From the NCBI GenBank assembly GCA_934444485.1, contig CAKSCN010000102.1, forward strand, positions 1 to 8,968: a stretch of DNA of 8,968 bases, read 5' to 3'. The notes under the pieces were generated by a model, which searched no databases, was not told the origin of the DNA, and was given only the letters and a program-made list of their open reading frames with translations. This document shows positions 1-6,977 of the stretch, in pieces. The number at the start of each line of letters is the position of its first letter. Within the stretch, counting starts at the first letter, position 1. Origin of the DNA: an uncultured Eubacteriales bacterium. GTDB taxonomy: Bacteria; Bacillota; Clostridia; Oscillospirales; CAG-382. Both the position numbers and the translations under genes were made by a program.

Positions 1-600
1 ACTGTCTATCTGACCTCTGTTGTAATCGGAGGTAACGTTACCGCAGACGTTGGTATAGAACATTATGGGGTCAACTATCTTATACGAATATTCGCCGTTG
101 CATCTTATCGAAATTTCCGTATCGAGGTTGAGGTTGGGGTAAACGACTCTGAAAGGAACGGGAGAGGGGGTGCCGTACTTATTGCCGGTGATTTCCTTGG
201 TATTGAAGTAGTAAACTCTCTGATCCTTTGCGGTATCGCCGCCGAAAGTGAAACGCTTGCCGACGGTCTTGAAGGAATCGATTATGCCTTTTCCGAGTCC
301 GCCCTCAAAGATAGAGGGTTCTGTCGAGGAGTCGTACTTGAACTCGCCCGCCTCTGCGCAAAGCTCAACGACCTTGCCCTGCTCGACAATGATCATGCAC
401 TGTCCTTCGTTTACCGAAATAAGCGATCCGTTTGAAATGATATTCTCCTCGCCGTTTACGTTGGTGGAACGGGAAGAGGTTCTCTTTCTGCCCTTTCTTA
501 CGAGTACGTCCGCCGGGAGCGAATCACAGTAAAAATACTCCTTCCACTGATCTGCAAGGACTCCTCCTACAGCTCCGCCTATTGCCTTGATAAGACCCAT
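1..600 (-). CDS. ydjI: YdjI-like SPFH-domain protein, C-terminus beyond left edge
   Basis: The minus frame is open from an ATG at 600-598 to the window edge, giving 200 residues without a stop. The protein begins MGLIKAIGGAVGG and then has DQWKEYFYCD, ISNGS, STEPSIF, GKRFTFGGDTAKDQR, RCNGEYSYKIVDP and FYTNV. This series closely matches my recollection of Bacillus subtilis YdjI (COG4260), whose SPFH/stomatin-prohibitin domain is followed by a long helix and C-terminal zinc ribbons. Those later parts would lie left of position 1. In B. subtilis the YdjGHI proteins recruit a PspA-type protein to the membrane, so a role in membrane organisation or envelope stress is likely here, but that is inferred. 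The ribosome binding site AAAGG (614-610) is correctly placed and a perfect SigA promoter lies upstream. The gene is divergent from the carbohydrate genes and probably unrelated to them. Confidence 0.9.
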   Translation of the reverse strand, partial: MGLIKAIGGAVGGVLADQWKEYFYCDSLPADVLVRKGRKRTSSRSTNVNGEENIISNGSLISVNEGQCMIIVEQGKVVELCAEAGEFKYDSSTEPSIFEGGLGKGIIDSFKTVGKRFTFGGDTAKDQRVYYFNTKEITGNKYGTPSPVPFRVVYPNLNLDTEISIRCNGEYSYKIVDPIMFYTNVCGNVTSDYNRGQIDS

Positions 601-635
601 GATAATCATCCTTTCGATTCGTAATTACGCTGAAG

Positions 636-650
636 TGTACAATATGTACA
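636..650. promoter_or_regulatory. Possible operator dyad TGTAC-N5-GTACA
   Basis: The sequence TGTACAATATGTACA is a 5+5 bp inverted repeat with a 5-nt centre. It lies just downstream of the predicted start of ydjI transcription, a position where a bound repressor could block the polymerase. No regulator is identified, so function is speculative. Confidence 0.3.
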
Positions 651-661
651 AGCTTGCCTTT

Positions 662-690
662 ATTATACATTGTTTGCAATGATTTGTCAA
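662..690 (-). promoter_or_regulatory. Consensus SigA promoter of the ydjI-like gene
   Basis: Read on the minus strand, TTGACA (690-685) is followed by a 17-nt spacer and TATAAT (667-662), a perfect match to the housekeeping consensus. Transcription should start near 655. The spacer holds a 5-bp dyad, CATTG-TTTG-CAATG (668-681 on the plus strand). Confidence 0.9.
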
Positions 691-793
691 GCTTTTTTTT
701 AAGCGGAGGGCTTTTCGGCGCACATTATGCTTATATTTCATGCATCGCCGCCGTTTTTGCGGAAAGGCTCGGGGGCGAAATTTATTTTATGTC

Positions 794-822
794 TTGACAA
801 ACACGAAATTTTCATATACAAT
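794..822 (+). promoter_or_regulatory. SigA-type promoter of the DUF4832 gene
   Basis: TTGACA (794-799), a 17-nt spacer and TACAAT (817-822) place the transcription start near 829. The promoter lies inside the longer reading frame that opens at 740, so it argues against that upstream ATG and for the start at 872. Confidence 0.85.
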
Positions 823-860
823 GACATTGTTATACCACTGTTATAAATTTTTCCGCAACC

Positions 861-866
861 GGAGGT
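861..866 (+). promoter_or_regulatory. Ribosome binding site deciding the start at 872
   Basis: GGAGGT lies 5 nt before the ATG at 872 and downstream of the promoter at 794-822. The in-frame ATG at 740 is upstream of that promoter and would add 44 basic, unrelated residues. Confidence 0.85.
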
Positions 867-871
867 GCAAG

Positions 872-2203
872 ATGGACTACACAAAAAAGATTTTTTCACG
901 CCGCAACCCCATAACCGACAATCCATACATAGGTTTTACAAGTTTTCAGCGCTTTTGCGGAGATCCGCTATATTCCGACTGCGTTGTAAACAGAACCGGC
1001 AATTGGATCGAAACCGAAAGCCGCGAGTGTTATCCCGTCCCGGCGGATGCACCGCAAAACGGAGACAGAGAGGGCTTTTACCCCGACTGCCGCATTGCGT
1101 ACATACGCTTTCTGTGGAAAGAATTTGAACCTGCGAGAGGCGAATATAACTACGGCTTCGTAAAAGATATCCTCGACAAAGCCGAAGCGAAGGGGCAAAG
1201 CGTTATGATACGCATGATGCCGCACAGCACCCGTGCGTGCGACGACGTCCCCGACTGGCTCAAGAGCCTTATCCCCTGCCCGGAGCGTCCCGACGGTATG
1301 CGTGTCAAGGAATCGCCGAAGGACATACTCTTTCTGCGGCTGTTCGGAGAGGCGGTAAAAAAGCTCGGCAGAGCATTCGACGAAAGTCCCGTACTCACTT
1401 ATGTTGATATCTCCCTCTCGGGTGCGTGGGGCGAAGGCTCCGGAATTGAGGACTATCCTGAAGATGAGTTTTACCGTCTTCTCGACATATATATCGAGAA
1501 TTTTCCGCATACGGAGCTTCTCGCTCAGTTCTGCAACACAAAATTTGCGGATTATGTGAGGTCGAAGCGCACAGTCGGTTTGCGTGCCGACTGCCTCGGT
1601 AATCCTTTGCATATGACAGAGCTTTATCCGCCCAGCTTTGATGAACTTTCCGATTACTGGAAAACCGGTCACGTTTCCCTTGAGTGCGGCTGGTGGCTCG
1701 GCGAATGGGAACGCCGCAGCTGGGACTTTGAGGGCATTATCGAAAAATCTCTCGAGTGGCATATATCGAGCTTCAACGGAAAGTCGATGCCGATACCGTT
1801 TCACAGGCGTAGCCTCATGGAGTCGTGGCTCGGAAGCATGGGATATCACCTTGCGGTGACGTCCGTCGAATACCCGCCCGAGGTTAAATGCGGAGACGTA
1901 TTAAAGGTCGTTTTCACGGTTGAAAACAGCGGTGTCGCTCCGCTTTACGAAAAAGTGCCGTTTACCGTAAGGCTTTCGTCGTGCGGTAAAAAAACGGATT
2001 TTGTGACAGAAGCGGACGTGCGGAAATGGCTTCCCGGGACAAACAGTTTTGTTTTTGAAGCAAAGCTCGACGAAAATACCTCTCCCGGAAAATACGACCT
2101 CTTTTTCTCTCTTTCGGGAAGCGGTTTTCTTCCGATTCGTTTTGAAAACGACCTTGAAGAAACCGACGGTTATTACAAAGCGGCAAGCTTTACCGTAGTT
2201 TAA
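872..2203 (+). CDS. DUF4832 domain protein, putative GH42-like TIM-barrel glycosidase
   Basis: This is a 443-residue protein with no signal peptide or membrane segment, so it is probably cytoplasmic. The N-terminal two thirds look like a (beta/alpha)8 glycosidase barrel. Features include IRFLWKEFEPARGEY, which resembles the GH42-type strand with 'W.EFEP..G', then VDISLSGAWGEGSG with E188, and LECGWWLGEWE with E271. E188 and E271 are candidate catalytic acids by position only. From about residue 290, FHRRSLMESWLGSMGYHL followed by a beta-sandwich (EVKCGDVLKVVFTVENSG) fits the C-terminal DUF4832 module often found behind such barrels. The exact activity is unknown. The GH78 rhamnosidase gene follows on the same strand after 153 nt, which supports a role in glycan breakdown, but that gene has its own promoter. 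The start is fixed by the strong ribosome binding site at 861-866. Confidence 0.75.
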   Translation: MDYTKKIFSRRNPITDNPYIGFTSFQRFCGDPLYSDCVVNRTGNWIETESRECYPVPADAPQNGDREGFYPDCRIAYIRFLWKEFEPARGEYNYGFVKDILDKAEAKGQSVMIRMMPHSTRACDDVPDWLKSLIPCPERPDGMRVKESPKDILFLRLFGEAVKKLGRAFDESPVLTYVDISLSGAWGEGSGIEDYPEDEFYRLLDIYIENFPHTELLAQFCNTKFADYVRSKRTVGLRADCLGNPLHMTELYPPSFDELSDYWKTGHVSLECGWWLGEWERRSWDFEGIIEKSLEWHISSFNGKSMPIPFHRRSLMESWLGSMGYHLAVTSVEYPPEVKCGDVLKVVFTVENSGVAPLYEKVPFTVRLSSCGKKTDFVTEADVRKWLPGTNSFVFEAKLDENTSPGKYDLFFSLSGSGFLPIRFENDLEETDGYYKAASFTVV

Positions 2204-2213
2204 ACCGCCGCAA

Positions 2214-2230
2214 AATCGTCCCCTACGATT
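2214..2230. other. Small hairpin after the DUF4832 gene
   Basis: AATCGT and ACGATT form a 6-bp stem around a CCCCT loop. GCAAAAT occurs on both sides. There is no T-run on the plus strand, so this is at best a weak or factor-dependent stop signal, or an RNA-stabilising hairpin. Confidence 0.35.
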
Positions 2231-2243
2231 GCAAAATACACCA

Positions 2244-2272
2244 TTGATTTGCATTTCAATATGTGATATACT
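2244..2272 (+). promoter_or_regulatory. Probable extended -10 promoter of the rhamnosidase gene
   Basis: TTGATT (2244-2249), 17 nt, and TATACT (2267-2272) preceded by TGA form a plausible extended -10 promoter. Transcription would begin near 2279, just before the first copy of the 29-bp tandem repeat. The repeats would therefore make up nearly the whole 5' leader. Confidence 0.65.
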
Positions 2273-2280
2273 TACTCTAA

Positions 2281-2356
2281 ACTCACTTATACCGTAAGGG
2301 AGAATAATAACTCACTTATACCGTAAGGGAGAATAATACCGTAAGGGAGAGTAAAA
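2281..2356 (+). repeat. Tandem 29-bp repeat triplicating an SD-like leader element
   Basis: Two perfect adjacent 29-bp copies (2281-2309 and 2310-2338) are followed by a third partial copy that shares TACCGTAAGGGAGA (2337-2350) and ends at the start codon. Each copy carries the purine-rich, ribosome-binding-like AAGGGAGA, but only the last is followed by an ATG. Each full copy also has a small dyad, CTTA-TACCG-TAAG (first copy 2286-2298). The arrangement looks like a recent tandem duplication of the native ribosome-binding region and could vary in copy number by slippage. Confidence 0.9.
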
Positions 2357-4546
2357 ATGGGAATACATAGCGCAAAATGGATCTGCGAAAAATCGCACTC
2401 AGAAGCTCCGATATTCCGAAAGCGCTTCACGGCAAACAAACCCGTCGGTGCCGTTATCGACATATGCGGACTCGGAATGTTTGAGCTGTACATAAACGGC
2501 AAAAGGGTGTCGGACTTTGTACATATGCCGGCGCAGTCCACCTATGAGCAGATAACCGGCAAAAAGCTCGGATATCCGCTCGACGATATATTCGAGAAAA
2601 CACGCTTCTATTACTGTCGCTTTGACGTCACGGAGTATCTCTGCGGCGGCGAAAATCTTCTGTCGGTTCATCTCGGAAACGGCTTCTACAATCAGACAAA
2701 GATGACTTGGGAGGTCGATTGCGGCGTCCGTCGCCTTCGCCTTGCGTTCTCGCTGACGCTCACCTATTCCGACGGAAGCACCTGCGAAATACAGAGCGAC
2801 GAGAGCGTCCTTTCGGGAAAAAGCTATATCACGGAAAACAATATGTATTACGGCGAAGTACACGATTTGTCGGAGTATACGGACATTCACAGTCCCTCAT
2901 TCGACGACTCGGCTTTTGAAAATTCGGAGTACATCGCCGCCCCCGACGGTGAGCTTACGCTGTACGACTACCCGTATGACCGCGTTGTCCGCAGAATCGT
3001 TCCGAAGCTTCTCGACGTGTATGACGGCAAATACGTGTACGACATCGGAGAAAACATCTCGGGTCGTCTTTCTTTCGACACGTCTTATAACGGCAAGGTG
3101 ACGGTCGCTTTTTCGGAAGAGCTGAATCATGACATGACCCTCAACACGGACTCGATAATGATACCCGAAGTTTTCACCGCAATCGGCGACGGCAAGCCGC
3201 ACAAGGACGTAAAGCCGCTGTTTTCATGGGTGTCCGGAAGGTATTTCACGGTTGAGGGCGAGATAGAAAATCCCGTGTACGAGGTAATTTACACCGACCT
3301 TGAAACAGTGTCCGACTTCGTCTGCGAAAACGAAACTGTGAACCATCTTCTTGATGCCTACCGCCGCACTCAGCTTTCCAACACTCACGGCTGTGTGCCT
3401 TCCGACTGTCCGCACAGAGAGCGCAGAGGCTACACCGGCGACGGTCAGATAACCTGCGAGACGGTTATGCACGTATTCGGCGCAAAGAGAATGTACGACA
3501 AGTGGCTTCGTGACATAGCCGACTGCCGCAACGTAAAGAACGGTCACATTCAGCACACCGCACCTTTCTACGGCGGCGGTGGAGGTCCCGGAGGCTGGGG
3601 CGGCGCAATTGTCGTTGTTCCCTATATGTATTACAAAATGTACGGCGATCCGTCGGCTGTCAGGAATTATCTGTATGCGATAAAGCACTACCTCGAATAC
3701 ATGGAAAGCCACTGTGAGGGAATGCTCGTCACGCACGAGGAAAAGGGCGGCTGGTGTCTCGGCGACTGGTGCTTCAAGGGCTGTTGTACGGAAAAGGACG
3801 TCTTTCCGCTGACTTCCGAGTACGTGAACACTTGCTACCTTGCGAAATTCTACGATATGATGCTTGAGCTTGACGAAAGGCTTTCTCTCGGTCTCGACTG
3901 CGAGGAGTATTCGCACCTTGCAAAGAGCCACAAAAAAGCGATAAAAGACAGGTACTTCGACGATAATACCGGCGACTTCTGCGGTAACTTCTGCGGTGCG
4001 AATGCATTTGCGGTCGATATAGGCATCGGCGACGAGCGCACCTTCGAGAACCTTTGCCGCAAATACGACGCTCTCGGCGGCTTCGACACCGGCATATTCG
4101 CCACCGAAATACTCGTCCGCATACTCGGCGAAAGAGGACGCAGCGACCTTGTCTTCAAGCTTCTCTCCTCGAGAATGCAGAACGCCTCCTTCGGCGGAAT
4201 GCTTGACAGAGGCGCAACGACGATTTGGGAGCGTTGGGACACAAAAGCGTCGCACAATCATCCGATGTTCGGCGGCTGTATAAAGGCACTCTGGACAAGC
4301 TTTCTCGGCATAACGCCTCTTGAACCCGGTTACGGCAAAGTGAAAATTGCGCCGTGTGACATACCTGGTCTCGGAAGCTTCGGCGGTCATCTCACAACTT
4401 TGCACGGAAAAATCGCCGTAAATCTCGAAAGAGTCTGCGGAAACATTCGCATAACGGTCGATGTTCCCGACGGCGTGGAAGCGCACTTCTCGTTTGCGGA
4501 CACCGAGTGTCCCCTCGCTCACGGCAAGACGACCTTTGTGTTCTGA
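2357..4546 (+). CDS. Alpha-L-rhamnosidase, glycoside hydrolase family 78
   Basis: This 729-residue protein hydrolyses terminal alpha-L-rhamnose from oligosaccharides or glycosides by an inverting mechanism, judging by its family. The N-terminal beta-sandwich (about 1-190) contains the family phrase MFELYINGKRVSD. A second beta domain (about 200-310) leads to the (alpha/alpha)6 catalytic barrel (about 330-660) and a small C-terminal beta-sandwich. The signature DCPHRERRGYTGDGQ gives D350, E355 and D362, with the spacing (5 and 7) of the known GH78 active-site triad; E355 is the likely general acid. E625 in ATTIWERWD is the likely general base. A glycine-rich loop (406-416) follows the signature. 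There is no signal peptide, so it should act inside the cell on imported substrate. It is shorter than many 900-1000-residue GH78 enzymes but complete. The start follows AAGGGAGA at 2343-2350. Confidence 0.95.
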   Translation: MGIHSAKWICEKSHSEAPIFRKRFTANKPVGAVIDICGLGMFELYINGKRVSDFVHMPAQSTYEQITGKKLGYPLDDIFEKTRFYYCRFDVTEYLCGGENLLSVHLGNGFYNQTKMTWEVDCGVRRLRLAFSLTLTYSDGSTCEIQSDESVLSGKSYITENNMYYGEVHDLSEYTDIHSPSFDDSAFENSEYIAAPDGELTLYDYPYDRVVRRIVPKLLDVYDGKYVYDIGENISGRLSFDTSYNGKVTVAFSEELNHDMTLNTDSIMIPEVFTAIGDGKPHKDVKPLFSWVSGRYFTVEGEIENPVYEVIYTDLETVSDFVCENETVNHLLDAYRRTQLSNTHGCVPSDCPHRERRGYTGDGQITCETVMHVFGAKRMYDKWLRDIADCRNVKNGHIQHTAPFYGGGGGPGGWGGAIVVVPYMYYKMYGDPSAVRNYLYAIKHYLEYMESHCEGMLVTHEEKGGWCLGDWCFKGCCTEKDVFPLTSEYVNTCYLAKFYDMMLELDERLSLGLDCEEYSHLAKSHKKAIKDRYFDDNTGDFCGNFCGANAFAVDIGIGDERTFENLCRKYDALGGFDTGIFATEILVRILGERGRSDLVFKLLSSRMQNASFGGMLDRGATTIWERWDTKASHNHPMFGGCIKALWTSFLGITPLEPGYGKVKIAPCDIPGLGSFGGHLTTLHGKIAVNLERVCGNIRITVDVPDGVEAHFSFADTECPLAHGKTTFVF

Positions 4547-4578
4547 AAGCAAAAGTTTATCTTTTCAACAAAATGCAC

Positions 4579-4607
4579 TTGACAAAGCTTTTCCGTTCTG
4601 TTAAAAT
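4579..4607 (+). promoter_or_regulatory. SigA-type promoter of the GH32-like gene
   Basis: TTGACA (4579-4584), a 17-nt spacer and TAAAAT (4602-4607) lie between the rhamnosidase stop and the next start. The third carbohydrate gene therefore has its own promoter rather than depending only on readthrough. Confidence 0.85.
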
Positions 4608-4648
4608 AACGCCGTGACTTTCGCAAATGCAAAAACGGAGTGGTGAAA

Positions 4649-5796
4649 ATGAATATTGATTTTGAGAGTTTTGATATAACATTCGACGGCGCAAAGCCGT
4701 ATACGGCAAAGACGGCGAACGGTAAGACCGCATTTGCGTCGGAAAATACCGACGGTGCTCTCACCGTTTCGGTATACACCGATTTCAGCGAGAAACCCCT
4801 TGTTCTTCGTGCAAAAAACGTGCGCGGCAACACGGCTCTGCGCGTTCGTCCCTACAGACTTGAGCTGTGGGCGGACGGCGTTCTTCATGACGAGGAATGG
4901 CAGTACGGAAAGCTTCTGCTTCTCAATTCGGAGTGGAACACAGCTCCCGAAGTGACGGAGTTTTTCGAGGACTCCTCTCCCCTTCCGACCGTACTCGGCA
5001 CATTCAAAAACGCAGAGGGCTGGCGTCCCGAAGAAAACGTATTCGTCGGCGACTGTATGCCGTACTCGGACAGCAAGCGTTTTCACGTGATATATCTCAA
5101 GGACAGACATCATCACGGCAGCAAATGGGGACGCGGCGCACATCAGTGGTCGCACATTTCGACGGACGACTTCGTAACGTGGCAGATTCACCCGAACGTC
5201 GTTGAGATTGACGACCCGTCAGAGGGATCAATATGCACCGGCTCGCACATAGAGTGCGACGGAAAGCACTACCTTTATTACACAGTGCGCACCTGCGACG
5301 GTTCTCCTGCGGCGATACGCAGAAGCATTTCCGACGACGGCTATCACTACGTCAAGGACAGAGAGTTCGGCTTTACCCTAAGGTTGTATTGTCCGATGAC
5401 GGACTTTATCATATGATTCTCACCTCCACTCTTATCTCCGAGGGAAAAGGGTGTCTTGTTCATCTGACGTCTCCCGACGCCGAAAACTGGACGGAGACCG
5501 ATGAGCCGATATACGTTTCTCCCGACGGCGACGAGCCCGAGTGTCCCGATTACTTCAGATTCGGCGGCACGTACTACCTTGTTTTCAGTCACCACACAAG
5601 GGCGCAGTATATGTACTCCGACCGCCCGTTTACCGACTGGAAGGTGCCGGAGAAATCAAATATTCCGTGCGAGAGCGTACCGAAGGCGGCAATATGGAAT
5701 GGGAAGATAGTATTCGTCGGCTTCAGGTGCCTCGGCGGCTACGGCGGCACAATGACGTTCCTTGAGGTCAAGCCCGAGGGCAAAGAGCTGTTCTGA
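4649..5796 (+). pseudogene. GH32-like (clan GH-J) beta-propeller hydrolase, frameshifted
   Basis: Two overlapping frames encode one protein. The first runs from ATG 4649 (ribosome binding site CGGAG at 4636-4640) to a TGA at 5414-5416. The second, in the -1 frame, supplies the C-terminal half from about 5377 to the stop at 5794-5796. After an N-terminal beta domain (about 1-115) come GDCMPYSD (D135, matching the GH32 NDPNG nucleophile site), WGRGAHQWSHISTDDFVTW, and GSICTGSHIECDGKHYLYYT. In the second frame, PKVVLSDDGLYHM and then ECPDYF carry the expected acid/base Glu (codon 5539-5541). The central RDP motif should sit immediately before PKVV, exactly where the frames change, and it is missing. 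The family would hydrolyse fructosides or related glycosides; the true substrate is unknown. No signal peptide is seen. If the lesion is real, the enzyme is inactive; a sequencing or assembly error is the alternative. Confidence 0.8.
5413..5796 (+). CDS. Possible separately translated C-terminal fragment of the GH32-like gene
   Basis: The premature TGA of the upstream frame overlaps an ATG of the downstream frame as ATGA (5413-5416), the arrangement used for translational coupling. Re-initiation there would give 127 residues that begin within YHMILTS and include the ECPDYF acid/base motif. The fragment lacks the first blades of the propeller and the nucleophile, so it is unlikely to be an active enzyme by itself. 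No strong ribosome binding site precedes it. Confidence 0.35.
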   Translation: MILTSTLISEGKGCLVHLTSPDAENWTETDEPIYVSPDGDEPECPDYFRFGGTYYLVFSHHTRAQYMYSDRPFTDWKVPEKSNIPCESVPKAAIWNGKIVFVGFRCLGGYGGTMTFLEVKPEGKELF

Positions 5797-5813
5797 ACAT
5801 CAAAATGCAAAAA

Positions 5814-5843
5814 GGAGAGGTGAAGTGCCTCTCCCTTCTTTTT
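5814..5843. terminator. Bidirectional intrinsic terminator
   Basis: GGAGAGG (5814-5820) and CCTCTCC (5828-5834) form a 7-bp GC-rich stem with a 7-nt loop. It is followed by CTTCTTTTT on the plus strand and, read on the minus strand, by TTTTT from 5813-5809. It lies between two converging genes, 17 nt after the GH32-like stop and 7 nt after the alpha/beta hydrolase stop, so it can end both transcripts. Confidence 0.85.
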
Positions 5844-6831
5844 ACTCTGCGGCTTTTCCGTCGAAGTCGTGCCAGAAATCGGTCATTGCCTTTTCGTATT
5901 CTTTGCGGTTTACATATGCACTCATTGCGTGATCCGCCCCCGGAACGACGAGAAGCCTTTTCGGCGACGCACACGCCTTGTAGTTTTCGTAGGTCATCTC
6001 GACAGGCACAAAGCGGTCGTCGGTGCCGTGAATGAAAAGTACGGGGATTTTCGTGCGGCGCAGTGCATCGGAGGCGGAGTATTCACCCGAACCCATTCTT
6101 ATCTTTTTTCGGCACAGTGCATCCGCTATCATGCCCCTGACACGGTAGGAAATATGGAGGTTGTTTCTTGCGACGTGCTCCCATATCGCTTTCGGAGACG
6201 TAAAGCCGCAGTCCGCCATTATTCCGCACAGATTTTCCGGCATTTCGAGGTCGGACGCCATAAGCACAGTTGCCGCTCCCATCGATATCCCGGCAAGGTA
6301 AATCGGCATATCCTTTCCGAAGCGTTCGTTTGCCCACTCCGTCCACGACACGCAGTCGAAGCGTTCGGTAAGTCCGAAGCCCATATGCTCTCCCCCGCTG
6401 CCGTTCTGCCCTCTCTGCTCAGCGTACAGCACCGAACAGCCCGACGAATGCCAGAAATCGGCTATCATTCCGTAGTCGTAGTGCCACGACGAACGCCAGC
6501 CGTGAAAGGCGATTATCACCCTTTTCGGATTGTCGCAGGGATAAAAATGCCCGGCGAGCTTCGTGCCGTCGGCGGCGCATATGCAAACCTCCTCGAGTGA
6601 AAGTCCTTTCAGTCTGTCCGAAGCTTCGGCGCAGTCGAGACCGAATTTTTCGTCTTTGACGCTCCCCGACACTCTCAGGTTCACCCTCTTCATTATTCCG
6701 GGTAGCTTTCTGTCAAGCGCCGTCTGCACGAGAAGTTTTGACGTTATATATGCCGCCGCGGACATAACTGCGGCCGCCGTCACAGCCACCGCACCGACCG
6801 CCGACACCGTTTTCGACACCGATGTATTCAT
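5842..6831 (-). CDS. Membrane-anchored alpha/beta hydrolase
   Basis: This 329-residue serine hydrolase has one N-terminal hydrophobic segment (about 8-36, rich in Ala and Val). That segment is probably a membrane anchor, since no clear cleavage site is seen, so the catalytic domain is likely outside the membrane. The alpha/beta hydrolase fold is shown by FHGW (oxyanion region, 109-112), the nucleophile elbow GISMG with S183, the acid in HGTDDRFVP (D272), and H301 in GADHA. It resembles the COG1073/FrsA-type group of Clostridia and Bacilli, whose substrates are mostly unknown; esterase or peptidase activity is possible. It converges on the GH genes, so it is not part of their transcript. The start at 6831 is preceded by AAAGGAACGG, with AAGGA about 13 nt away, which is rather long. 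I found no convincing promoter for it in the intergenic region. Confidence 0.85.
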   Translation of the reverse strand: MNTSVSKTVSAVGAVAVTAAAVMSAAAYITSKLLVQTALDRKLPGIMKRVNLRVSGSVKDEKFGLDCAEASDRLKGLSLEEVCICAADGTKLAGHFYPCDNPKRVIIAFHGWRSSWHYDYGMIADFWHSSGCSVLYAEQRGQNGSGGEHMGFGLTERFDCVSWTEWANERFGKDMPIYLAGISMGAATVLMASDLEMPENLCGIMADCGFTSPKAIWEHVARNNLHISYRVRGMIADALCRKKIRMGSGEYSASDALRRTKIPVLFIHGTDDRFVPVEMTYENYKACASPKRLLVVPGADHAMSAYVNRKEYEKAMTDFWHDFDGKAAE

Positions 6832-6901
6832 ACTGTGTCACCGTTCCTTTAAAAATATTCTTCCTGTATCGATTATTCCCGAAACAGCCGGTGTTATTCG
6901 C

Positions 6902-6930
6902 TTGACAAAAAGGTCGGCGGCTGATATAAT
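6902..6930 (+). promoter_or_regulatory. Consensus SigA promoter of the alkylation repair gene
   Basis: TTGACA (6902-6907), a 17-nt spacer and TATAAT (6925-6930), with TGA directly before the -10, form a perfect consensus with an extended -10. Transcription should start near 6937, leaving a leader of about 40 nt. Confidence 0.9.
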
Positions 6931-6977
6931 TTCCCTGACGAAAAAGATTTGACAACAACAAAAAAGGACGTGAATTT

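Noticed and set aside
248..532. 94-residue plus-strand frame within the ydjI region
   Set aside because: It is opposite a near-textbook YdjI sequence and has no recognised motif.
740..871. ATG at 740 as the start of the DUF4832 gene (adding 44 residues)
   Set aside because: The SigA promoter at 794-822 lies inside this extension, the added residues are basic and unlike the family, and a strong ribosome binding site precedes the ATG at 872.
968..1849. 293-residue frame antisense to the DUF4832 gene
   Set aside because: No recognisable domain and no promoter or ribosome binding site; it mirrors the sense-strand codon bias.
2281..2338. CRISPR-like short repeats
   Set aside because: The two 29-bp copies are directly adjacent without spacers and sit in a gene leader, so they are a tandem duplication.
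3224..4552. 442-residue open frame antisense to the rhamnosidase
   Set aside because: It lies wholly opposite a well-recognised GH78 gene, shows no family motifs, and arises from codon composition of the sense strand.
5366..5416. Programmed -1 ribosomal frameshift in the GH32-like gene
   Set aside because: No X-XXY-YYZ slippery heptamer is present at the change of frame, and residues expected between the halves, including the RDP motif, are missing, so a mutation or deletion fits better.
5869..6600. 243-residue plus-strand frame opposite the alpha/beta hydrolase
   Set aside because: The minus-strand protein has a complete catalytic triad and fold motifs; the plus frame has none.
6851..6901. 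Promoter of the alpha/beta hydrolase on the minus strand
   Set aside because: AATAAT and GATACA were tried as -10 boxes, but no -35 lies 16-18 nt upstream of either.
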